Shown here: positions 1 through 6,173 of the stretch, piece by piece
Position numbering within the stretch: the stretch's first letter is position 1
Layout of the letters: the number at the start of each line of letters is the position of its first letter
Assembly (NCBI GenBank): GCA_004525825.1
Contig: SPBY01000047.1
Span: 1-11,492 of the forward strand
Source: Bacteroidia bacterium
GTDB taxonomy: Bacteria; Bacteroidota; Bacteroidia; Bacteroidales; GCA-2748055
DNA length: 11,492 nt
Reading direction: 5' to 3'
Made by a program: the position numbers and the translations under genes
Notes under the pieces: generated by a model
Told to the model about the DNA's origin: nothing
Databases searched by the model: none
The model's input: only the letters and a program-made list of their open reading frames with translations

Positions 1-669
1 AGAACCCCTGGTACCATAAATGGCAGCAGCAGAACCGTCCTTCAGAACGTCCATGGATTCAATGTCGTTGGGATCCACGTTGTCGAGCGATCCGCCGACC
101 ACCCCGTCGATAACCACCAGCGGCTGGGTTGACGAACCAACGGTACTCAGACCACGCAGTCGCATCTCATAGCCCTGGTTGGGGTTGCCCCCTGGCCTGG
201 AGATCGAAAGACCCGCCACCTTGCCCTGTATGAGCTGGGCGGCATTGGTCACCTGCCCCTGGTTGAAATCTTCAGATTTCACACTGGTAACGGCACTGGT
301 GACCTCTTTCTTTTTCTGAGTACCATAGCCGATCACCACAATTTCGTCCAGTGCGGTGACATCCTCAGCGAGGGCCACGTTCACAGTGGTTTGGCTACCT
401 ACCGTAACAGCTTGGGTGGCATAACCAATGGAAGAGAATACCAGGACTGCGTCAGGACCCGGAACGGAAATACTGAAATTTCCGTCCACGTCAGTAACGG
501 CACCCTGGGTGGTTCCCTGGATCACAATGTTTACACCGGGAATGGCGCCCTCCGCAACGGAGCTTACCGTACCGGTCACTGTTCTTTCCTGGGCAAAGGT
601 TAAGCTGATCGCAAAACCAAACAGAAGAAGCGACACAAAGCCGCTTTTCCACCATGCAGAATTTCGCAT
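1..669 (-). CDS. SusC/RagA-family TonB-linked outer membrane receptor, N-terminal part
   Basis: This is an outer-membrane TonB-dependent transporter of the SusC/RagA type, which takes up glycans or peptides together with a SusD-like lipoprotein. The visible 223 residues run from the ATG at 669 to the window edge; the barrel lies outside. Residues 1-26 form a signal peptide with a hydrophobic core (SLLLFGFAISLTFA, then QE). Residues 30-105 are a carboxypeptidase-regulatory-like beta domain (PGVNIVIQGTTQGAVTDVDG, FSSIGY). The SusC signature follows at 108-130 (LDEIVVIGYGTQKKKEVTSA), then the plug domain with QGKVAGL, MRLRGLSTV, PLVVIDGV and NDIESMDVLKDGSAAAIYG. No STN domain lies between signal and regulatory domain, so an anti-sigma partner is less likely. 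It diverges from the plus-strand genes, so shared function is unproven. A SusD gene would be expected beyond the left edge. The family call is firm; the substrate is unknown. Confidence 0.95.
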   Translation of the reverse strand, partial: MRNSAWWKSGFVSLLLFGFAISLTFAQERTVTGTVSSVAEGAIPGVNIVIQGTTQGAVTDVDGNFSISVPGPDAVLVFSSIGYATQAVTVGSQTTVNVALAEDVTALDEIVVIGYGTQKKKEVTSAVTSVKSEDFNQGQVTNAAQLIQGKVAGLSISRPGGNPNQGYEMRLRGLSTVGSSTQPLVVIDGVVGGSLDNVDPNDIESMDVLKDGSAAAIYGTRGS

Positions 670-928
670 AATCGAAGTAGTTTTTAGGTTAGCATTGAAT
701 AACAACATTAACAAGAGTTTTATACCTGTTGGGCTATTGAAGCATTATTTTTGGAATTGCACAATATAAATGTACGCTCGAATTTAGCATTTTTTAACAC
801 TTATGACACTTCTCAAATACTAATTTAGAATAATTCCACATTAAGAAAACCCCTTTGATTTTACTACCTTTGGGAGTTGTATTTGCATAATGAACAACCC
901 ATGATGTTCAATACTAAACAGATATACG
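670..928. other. Divergent intergenic region between susC-like gene and ligase operon
   Basis: This 259-bp AT-rich stretch separates two divergent genes and must hold both promoters. On the plus strand there is a clear -7 box at 865-872. On the minus strand the best match I see is the reverse complement of about 760-770, reading TATATTG, a one-base-short version of TAnnTTTG, with no convincing -33 element. Neither flanking gene has a Shine-Dalgarno sequence close to its ATG. I see no tRNA, no strong hairpin and no credible peptide gene here apart from a 12-codon ORF at 901-939. Confidence 0.6.
865..872 (+). promoter_or_regulatory. Bacteroidota-type -7 box (TACCTTTG)
   Basis: TACCTTTG fits the Bacteroidota sigma-ABfr -7 consensus TAnnTTTG exactly. 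It would start transcription near 879, giving a leader of about 50 nt before the ATG at 929. The -33 TTTG is not at the expected 19-21 nt spacing. A TTTG at 854-857 is only 7 nt upstream, so the -33 element is weak or absent. Confidence 0.5.
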
Positions 929-2257
929 ATGAACCATGAATATGTGAATCAGGTGATCGACCTGTGTAATCCGCAAAAAGATAGCATATATAATATGTCA
1001 AGGGAAGAGGCCATTGAACTGGTCAGGGCCGGAAATACTGGGGGAGTGGGAAAAATTGATGGCCAGTTTGCCCTGGTAGCGGTGGAAGGGAAAACCATCC
1101 GCATGGCCCGTTCCATTGGCCGTCCGCTGCGTTTCTTTATTGCTAAATTGAAGGAGGGGCCCTGCCTGATCCTGGCCGAAAGGATCGATACCATTTATAA
1201 GTACCTGGTAAAAGAGGGGCTCGACGACCAGTTTCACCCCTCCTACACCCGCATGGCTCCTGCACACTACATCACCACCATTGAACTGCTGGGTTGTCCA
1301 GATCCCAGCCCGGTACATCAGCGTTTCTTTACCCCTCAAAGAAACCGGCTGGAAGGCAGTTCTGTGGAGGAGATTGGAAAACTTTACATGGGTGCCCTGT
1401 ATAATGAGATCAAGAAATGGCTGAAACATGAAGCACCCAGCGGTCCCGTGGGAGTCTCTTTTTCGGCGGGGATCGACAGCGGATCGGTATTCCTGCTTAC
1501 CTACCATGCCTTGATGGAACTAGGGGAGAGTCCGTCCCGCCTCAAGGCATTTACCCTGAGTGTGGACGGGGGAGGAAAGGACCTGGAACAGGCCCGGGAG
1601 TTTTTAAGGGCAGTGAAGCTGGAACTTTTCCTGGAACCCATCGAAGTAAAAGCATCCGGACTGGACTGGAAAAAGACCATTGGCGTTGTGGAAGACTATA
1701 AGCCCCTGGATATACAGGCTGCCACCATGAACCTGGCCCTGCTGGAGGGAATCCGAAAGAGGTATCCCGACTGGGTGCATATGCTCGATGGGGACGGGGG
1801 AGACGAGAACCTGAAAGACTATCCCATCGAGGAGAATCCTGAACTCACCATCCGCAGTGTACTGAACAACCTGATGCTCTATCACGAAGGCTGGGGAGTG
1901 GGCAAGATGAAGCATTCCCTTACCTACAGCGGGGGACTGAGCCGCGGCTATATGAGAACCTACACCACTGCCGATACCCTTGGATTTAAAAGTTTCAGTC
2001 CCTATACCCTGGCCAATGTGATTGAGGTGGCCGAAGGCATTCCATTTATTGAGCTCACGGACTGGGACCATGAAAAACTCTATGATCTTAAAGGGAAGGT
2101 GGCAGCAAGCGGGGTGAAGGCCATTACCGGATTGGATATGCCAGTGTTTGAGAAGCGCAGATTCCAGCATGGAGCCGCTTCGGAACAGGCCTTCAACAGT
2201 CATTTTCCAGAAAAGGAAATCGATTACCGGAAGGCCTTCCTGAGCATCTATGAGTAG
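929..2257 (+). CDS. Asparagine-synthetase-like ATP-dependent amide ligase without glutaminase cysteine
   Basis: This 442-residue protein belongs to the asparagine synthetase C-terminal (adenylating, PPi-releasing) family. The PPi loop is at residues 177-185 (SFSAGIDSG, matching SGGxDSS of AsnB). The second nucleotide/Mg motif is at 284-294 (HMLDGDGGDEN, matching LSGEGxDE). A basic C-terminal loop at 407-415 (FEKRRFQHG) sits where AsnB has its conserved lysine region. The first 150 residues keep only a remnant of the Ntn glutaminase fold (IDGQFALVAVEGKTIRMARS, then LILAERIDTI). They have no Met-Cys start, so glutamine hydrolysis is unlikely. AsnB is usually 500-600 residues. Beta-lactam synthetase and carbapenam synthetase are known relatives that also lost this cysteine. 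It probably adenylates a carboxylate and joins it to an amine or ammonia. It overlaps the radical SAM gene by 8 nt, so the two products are probably translated together and act on one pathway. The substrate cannot be read from sequence. Confidence 0.85.
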   Translation: MNHEYVNQVIDLCNPQKDSIYNMSREEAIELVRAGNTGGVGKIDGQFALVAVEGKTIRMARSIGRPLRFFIAKLKEGPCLILAERIDTIYKYLVKEGLDDQFHPSYTRMAPAHYITTIELLGCPDPSPVHQRFFTPQRNRLEGSSVEEIGKLYMGALYNEIKKWLKHEAPSGPVGVSFSAGIDSGSVFLLTYHALMELGESPSRLKAFTLSVDGGGKDLEQAREFLRAVKLELFLEPIEVKASGLDWKKTIGVVEDYKPLDIQAATMNLALLEGIRKRYPDWVHMLDGDGGDENLKDYPIEENPELTIRSVLNNLMLYHEGWGVGKMKHSLTYSGGLSRGYMRTYTTADTLGFKSFSPYTLANVIEVAEGIPFIELTDWDHEKLYDLKGKVAASGVKAITGLDMPVFEKRRFQHGAASEQAFNSHFPEKEIDYRKAFLSIYE

Positions 2258-3194
2258 CTTCCCGGAATTCCGGACCGATGGCCGCTGGATCAGGTCACAA
2301 CGAGGCATCAAGGCCCCGGTGGATCCTAAGATACCCTATGGTTATTTTAATGAGCTGGAGCGCACATCCACAGGAGCCATTGAGGAGGTAAGTACCATTT
2401 TGCTGACCAACAGGGAGTGCCCCTATACCTGCCTGATGTGTGACCTCTGGAAGCACACCACCGACGAACCGGTGCCTTCGGGTGTCATCCCCGCCCAGAT
2501 AGAATATGCCCTTTCCCGACTTCCTGTGGCCAGCTTACTCAAATTATATAACAGCGGAAGTTTTTTCGATCCCAATGCCATACCTGTGGAAGATTACCCG
2601 GCCACTGCTTCCTTGGCAGGACGCTTCGATTCGCTCCTGGTGGAGAGTCATACCGCTTTCCTTGGAAAACATTGCCTGGATTTTAAAAATCTTCTCACTC
2701 CTGGTCTCCAGGTGGCCATCGGGCTTGAAACGGTGCACCCTGAAGTACTGGAGCGCTTAAACAAGCAAATGACCCTGGACGATTTCAAACGGGGGGTGGA
2801 TTTCCTCGGGGAGCAGGGGATCAGCACCAGGGCCTTTATATTGTTGCGTCCGCCCTTCCTTTCGGAGGAGGAAGGGGTAGAGTGGGCCTGCAGGTCCATC
2901 GACTTTGCCTTTCAGGCAGGTGTGGAAGTATGTTCGGTGATCCCCGTCCGGGCAGGGAACGGGGCCATGGATGCCCTGGCCACCGGAGGCTTTTTTCAGG
3001 AGCCCTCCCTGAGTTCCCTGGAGCAGGTACTGGAATATGGCATAGGTTTGGGAAAAGGAAATGTATTTGCAGATCTGTGGGACCTGGAGCGCTTTTCCCG
3101 GTGTGACAAGTGTAAGGAAGTACGCAGGTCAAGGTTGGAAAAGATGAATCTTTACCAGGAGTTATTACCTTTAGTTGCTTATGGCTGCAAGTAG
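2250..3194 (+). CDS. Radical SAM protein, RaSEA/COG1244-like
   Basis: This 314-residue protein should cleave S-adenosylmethionine with a 4Fe-4S cluster to start a radical reaction. The CxxxCxxC cluster motif is at C57, C61 and C64 (RECPYTCLMCDLW). Later segments fit the radical SAM partial barrel: NSGSFFDP near 100, LLVESHTAFL near 130, VAIGLETVHPEVLERLNK near 155-172 and a substrate-side strand near 195-202 (RAFILLRPP). The GLET segment and overall layout recall the archaeosine-synthesis protein RaSEA (COG1244), but the match is only by eye. A C-terminal pair C285/C288 (RCDKCKE) and C313 are extra cysteines that might hold a second metal or a disulfide. There is no SPASM-length extension and no peptide-binding RRE domain that I can recognise. 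It overlaps both neighbours (8 nt with the ligase, 14 nt with the racemase). The superfamily is firm; the reaction is unknown. Confidence 0.88.
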   Translation: MSSFPEFRTDGRWIRSQRGIKAPVDPKIPYGYFNELERTSTGAIEEVSTILLTNRECPYTCLMCDLWKHTTDEPVPSGVIPAQIEYALSRLPVASLLKLYNSGSFFDPNAIPVEDYPATASLAGRFDSLLVESHTAFLGKHCLDFKNLLTPGLQVAIGLETVHPEVLERLNKQMTLDDFKRGVDFLGEQGISTRAFILLRPPFLSEEEGVEWACRSIDFAFQAGVEVCSVIPVRAGNGAMDALATGGFFQEPSLSSLEQVLEYGIGLGKGNVFADLWDLERFSRCDKCKEVRRSRLEKMNLYQELLPLVAYGCK

Positions 3195-3954
3195 AAAAAA
3201 TATGATCGGAATTGTGGGCGGGGTAGGACCCTATGCGGGCCTGGACCTGATGAGAAAGGTATTTGATAATACCCTGTCCGAAGGTGATCAGGATCATGTG
3301 GATGCCCTGCTTTTCTCACTTCCGTCACGGATTGTGGACCGAACCGAATTCCTGGAGGGCAGAGAGGAGCAGAATCCGGCTGAGGCCATACACGAAGTGC
3401 TGTCCCGTCTGGAAGAGGCCGGGGCCACAGTGGCCGGCATTCCGTGCAACACGGCACATGCAGCCCCGATCTTTGAGCTTATTCAGGAGAAACTTGATTC
3501 AGCAGGTAGCCGGATCAGGCTTCTGCATATGATTCGCGAGACTGTGGGTTTTATCCAAACTGCTCTGCCGGATCTCAGGAGAATTGGAATTCTCAGCACC
3601 ACGGGAACTTATCGAAGCAGGATATATCAGGATGCACTGGAATCTGCCGCTTATAAGGTGATCCTACCTTCTGAAGAGATGCAGGAGCAGATGATCCACC
3701 CAGCCATCTATGATGGGGATTATGGAATTAAATCTCAATCAAATCCTGTGCACCCGCAGGCCCTGGCTTTTCTGGAAACTGGATTTAGCTACCTGGAGCA
3801 AATGGGTGCTGAAGCCGTGATCCTGGGATGCACAGAAATCTCCATGGCCTTTCAGGTGCCGGCCGGAAGGGGGGTTATTGGCATAGATCCCACCCTGGTC
3901 CTGGCCAGGGCGCTGATATACAATGCATTTCCCGATAAACTTAAACCCCTTTAA
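3181..3954 (+). CDS. Aspartate/glutamate racemase family protein
   Basis: This is a cofactor-independent cytoplasmic racemase of the Asp/Glu racemase family, 257 residues, close to family length. Both catalytic cysteines are present: C89 in GIPCNTAHA and C217 in LGCTEIS, the usual two-base pair that swaps the alpha proton. The N-terminal glycine-rich IGIVGGVGPYAGLDL is the standard first strand and loop. The start is uncertain: ATG 3181 overlaps the radical SAM stop by 14 nt, TTG 3175 is a possible alternative, and ATG 3202 would begin exactly at MIGIVGG. An AGGAG at 3157-3161 is nearer to the two early starts. The overlap implies it belongs to the ligase/radical SAM operon, perhaps supplying a D-amino acid or an epimerised product. 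Relatives include hydantoin racemases and maleate isomerases, so the substrate is open. Confidence 0.88.
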   Translation: MAASRKNMIGIVGGVGPYAGLDLMRKVFDNTLSEGDQDHVDALLFSLPSRIVDRTEFLEGREEQNPAEAIHEVLSRLEEAGATVAGIPCNTAHAAPIFELIQEKLDSAGSRIRLLHMIRETVGFIQTALPDLRRIGILSTTGTYRSRIYQDALESAAYKVILPSEEMQEQMIHPAIYDGDYGIKSQSNPVHPQALAFLETGFSYLEQMGAEAVILGCTEISMAFQVPAGRGVIGIDPTLVLARALIYNAFPDKLKPL

Positions 3955-3964
3955 GCCCATATCT

Positions 3965-5113
3965 ATGCTTAGGTACCCTGTGATTATCTGCATGCTTGGA
4001 CTGCTACCCTCCCTTTTACTGGCACAGGAGAGGGGCAGGGCCAGGGATTTTGGCATCGAACCCGGGATCCTTTCGCCGGGGCCTTGGAATGCCATCACCG
4101 ATGTAAGCGGGGTGAAGGTGGGACACAAGACCCTGATTCGTGGAGAGAATGTAAGAACAGGAGTCACGGTGATCCTTCCCCATGACGGAAACCTGTTCAT
4201 GGAGAAAGTTCCAGCCGCTGTTAGCGTTGGCAATGGATTTGGGAAGGCCATTGGTTTTACCCAGGTACAAGAACTGGGGAACCTGGAAACGCCTATTGCC
4301 CTGACCAACACCCTGAATGTTTTTTCAGTAGCGGGGGCCCTGGTGGAGTACATGCTTACACTACCCGGAAATGAGGAGGTCAAATCAGTCAATCCGGTGG
4401 TCGGGGAGACCAACGATGGCTGGCTTAATGACATCCGTGGCCGGCATGTGCAGGAGAGCGATATACTGGAGGCCCTGACCAACGCTTCAACGGGACCCGT
4501 ACCTGAAGGAAACGTGGGTGCAGGCACTGGAACTTTATGCCTGGGTTTTAAGGGGGGCATAGGAACTTCCTCCAGGGTCCTGTCCGAATCCCACGGCGGA
4601 TACACGGTGGGTGTGCTGGTTCAGACCAATTTCGGAGGCATATTAACTATTAATGGTGCCCCGGTGGGCGAAGCCTTAGATAATTATTACAGAGCAGCCC
4701 TGGATGATTATCAGGTCGATGGCTCCTGCATGATTGTAGTGGCCACAGATGCCCCTCTGTCGGCCAGGAATCTGGAACGCCTTGCCAAGCGTTCTTTTCT
4801 TGCCCTGGGCAGGGTGGGATCCTTTATGTCCAACGGGAGCGGGGATTATGCCATTGCCTTTTCCACCCACCCGGAATGCCGCATTCCCTACCGCGGGGAG
4901 GAAGCTGTAAGAACAGTGAGCGAGCTGGGGAATGATCAGCTCTCACCGCTATTCCAGGCAGTGGTGGAAGCTACCGAAGAGGCCATATATAATTCCCTGT
5001 TTATGGCAGAGGATATGAAGGGACAGAAAGGAAGGGTGGAAGCGGCACTGCCCATTGAGCAAACCCTGGATATTCTTGATCGTCATGGGGCCCGCACCAA
5101 GGCTGAACATTGA
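3965..5113 (+). CDS. P1 (DmpA/BapA-like) family secreted aminopeptidase, self-cleaving
   Basis: This 382-residue precursor belongs to peptidase family S58 (P1), whose members cut L-aminopeptide, D-amino-acid ester or beta-amino bonds after cleaving themselves into two chains. The ATG at 3965 was chosen because it gives a clean signal peptide (IICMLGLLPSLLLAQ); an upstream in-frame ATG at 3923 lies inside the racemase gene. Family blocks include GITDVSGVKVGH-like ITDVSGVKVGH, VVGETNDGWLNDIRG, GAGTGTLCLGFKGGIGTSS and VVATDAPLSARNLERLAKR. By spacing to DmpA, the self-cleavage site is G253|S254 (VDGSCMIVV), the oxyanion Asn is N222 (QTNFGG), and the second Ser is S292 (NGSGDYAIAF). The residue two after S292 is Asp 294, where DmpA is described as having Glu. 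It starts 10 nt after the racemase stop, so it probably shares the transcript, but it acts in the periplasm. Confidence 0.92.
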   Translation: MLRYPVIICMLGLLPSLLLAQERGRARDFGIEPGILSPGPWNAITDVSGVKVGHKTLIRGENVRTGVTVILPHDGNLFMEKVPAAVSVGNGFGKAIGFTQVQELGNLETPIALTNTLNVFSVAGALVEYMLTLPGNEEVKSVNPVVGETNDGWLNDIRGRHVQESDILEALTNASTGPVPEGNVGAGTGTLCLGFKGGIGTSSRVLSESHGGYTVGVLVQTNFGGILTINGAPVGEALDNYYRAALDDYQVDGSCMIVVATDAPLSARNLERLAKRSFLALGRVGSFMSNGSGDYAIAFSTHPECRIPYRGEEAVRTVSELGNDQLSPLFQAVVEATEEAIYNSLFMAEDMKGQKGRVEAALPIEQTLDILDRHGARTKAEH

Positions 5114-5131
5114 CCCGGAGCACAATATCTG

Positions 5132-5161
5132 AGAATTGAATTACCAGGAGCCTTCAATTTT
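5132..5161 (+). terminator. Possible weak terminator hairpin after the P1 peptidase gene
   Basis: AATTGAA at 5134-5140 pairs perfectly with TTCAATT at 5153-5159 across a 12-nt loop; one A-T and one G-U pair extend the stem. It is followed by a short T-rich run (TTTTATTAT). The stem is AT-rich and the T run is broken by A, so it would be a weak terminator or a mere spacer. It is the only hairpin candidate between blocks A and B. Confidence 0.35.
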
Positions 5162-5176
5162 ATTATCTTGGTTCCC

Positions 5177-6133
5177 ATGAGCGGAAAATCAGAATTTCAT
5201 CCTATCCTGATGCATAAGGCAGCGCGGCATGCAGGTTTTACCTACGGTCGTTTTGCCTCGGATTACAGGGCCCTGGTGGAGAGCAACCTCAGGTGCCGGG
5301 ACGATTTCGGAATGGATGCTGTGGGACTGATCTCTGACCCCTACCGGGAAACGTCCGCCTTCGGGGCCAGGGTCACATTTCCCGATGAGGCGGTGCCCCG
5401 TTGCATGGAGATCCTGGTTCGCTCGCAGGACGATATCGCACTCTTAAAGAATCCCGATGTATATAAAGCGGAGAGGACCCTGGATCGCATCAGGGGGGGG
5501 GAGGCCCTGAGAAAGGAACTGGGCCCTGATATACCCATCATTGGTTGGGTCGAGGGACCCCTGGCGGAAAGCTGTGACCTGGCGGGGGTGAACGAGGTGC
5601 TCTTAAAGATCTTCATGGAACCCGACTTTGTAAAAAGACTGATCGATATGTGCATGGTCACGGCCAGGGATTTTGCCCGTGCCCAGGTGGAGGCGGGTTG
5701 CGACATCATCGGGGTGGGCGATGCTATCTGTTCCCAGGTGTCGGACGAAAACTACCGGGAGTTTGTGAAGGAGAAGCACCTTGAGCTATTTGAATACATC
5801 CAGTCGCTGGGAGCCAGGGTAAAACTGCATATCTGCGGAAACATCAGCCATCTGCTGGAGGATATCCGGGAGCTAAAACCCGATATTGTGGATCTCGACT
5901 GGATGGTGGACATGGACGAAGCATACGAAAAACTGGGGGATAGTATCATCAGGTGTGGTAACCTCGACCCGGTGGCGGTGATCCAGGACAAGAATCCGGC
6001 AGAGATTGAAAGAAAAACAAAGCTCTTGTGTGAAAATGAGGCTGGTCGCCCCTTCATTCTCTCCGGAGGGTGTGAAGTCACCATCAACACCCCGGACACC
6101 CACCTTAAAGCCATGCGAACCGCCTCCTTATAA
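5177..6133 (+). CDS. UroD-superfamily protein with cobamide-methyltransferase zinc motif
   Basis: This 318-residue TIM-barrel protein belongs to the uroporphyrinogen decarboxylase superfamily but probably not to the haem enzyme. It has H218-x-C220 (LHICGN) and C299 (LSGGCEVTINTP), the His-x-Cys...Cys zinc set known from the methylcobamide:thiol methyltransferases MtaA and MtbA, with similar spacing. HemE has no such set. Other family strands are IIGWVEGPLAESCDLAG near 115-131, GCDIIGVGDAICSQVS near 174-189 and DIVDLDWMVDMDEA near 235-248. The expected role is moving a methyl group between a corrinoid protein and a thiol or related acceptor. No corrinoid-binding protein (DxHxxG) or reactivation ATPase lies in the window, so the partner must be elsewhere. 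ATG 5177 is preferred over TTG 5168. A run of nine G at 5493-5501 lies inside the gene. The creatininase gene follows by 40 bp. Confidence 0.82.
   Translation: MSGKSEFHPILMHKAARHAGFTYGRFASDYRALVESNLRCRDDFGMDAVGLISDPYRETSAFGARVTFPDEAVPRCMEILVRSQDDIALLKNPDVYKAERTLDRIRGGEALRKELGPDIPIIGWVEGPLAESCDLAGVNEVLLKIFMEPDFVKRLIDMCMVTARDFARAQVEAGCDIIGVGDAICSQVSDENYREFVKEKHLELFEYIQSLGARVKLHICGNISHLLEDIRELKPDIVDLDWMVDMDEAYEKLGDSIIRCGNLDPVAVIQDKNPAEIERKTKLLCENEAGRPFILSGGCEVTINTPDTHLKAMRTASL
5493..5501 (+). repeat. G9 homopolymer inside the UroD-like gene
   Basis: Nine consecutive G residues span codons 106-109 (Arg-Gly-Gly-Glu). The frame is intact as given, with the family motifs reading through on both sides. 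Tracts of this length can slip during replication or sequencing, and a one-base change would truncate the protein before the zinc ligands. Confidence 0.7.
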
Positions 6134-6150
6134 AAATATTAACTTACTAA

Positions 6151-6166
6151 CCTATTAACCTATTAA
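6151..6166 (+). repeat. 8-bp tandem repeat CCTATTAA x2 before the creatininase gene
   Basis: CCTATTAA occurs twice head to tail in the 40-bp AT-rich gap, with partial copies on both sides (ACTAA before, CTAT after). It ends 7 nt before the ATG at 6174, where a ribosome-binding site would normally lie. It contains no purine-rich Shine-Dalgarno. It may be simple low-complexity sequence or an AU-rich unstructured start region. Confidence 0.6.
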
Positions 6167-6173
6167 CTATCCT

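Noticed and set aside
428..769. Plus-strand frame opposite the SusC-like gene
   Set aside because: It lies antisense to the unmistakable SusC signature and its product has no recognisable features.
854..872. TTTG at 854-857 as the -33 element of the ligase operon promoter
   Set aside because: Only 7 nt separate it from the -7 box; the known spacing is about 19-21 nt.
670..928. A precursor peptide that would make block A a lasso-peptide or other RiPP cluster
   Set aside because: AsnB-like and radical SAM genes invite this, but I found no leader/core-like small gene, no RRE domain and no leader peptidase or transporter. The P1 peptidase is exported and of the wrong family.
3739..4605. Long minus-strand open frame (288 codons) opposite the racemase and P1 peptidase genes
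   Set aside because: Its product is low-complexity, Pro/Ser/Arg-rich and has no family motif, while the plus strand here carries clear catalytic motifs. It is an antisense shadow, as are the similar frames at 1604-2311, 6606-7367 and 8493-8933.
5164..5171. TATCTTGG as a -7 box for the UroD-like gene
   Set aside because: It has one mismatch to TAnnTTTG, no -33 partner, and its start point would fall at or past the ATG at 5177.
5177..6133. Calling this gene hemE (uroporphyrinogen decarboxylase)
   Set aside because: It has the zinc methyltransferase motif H-x-C...C and no other haem-pathway gene is nearby; only the superfamily is shared.
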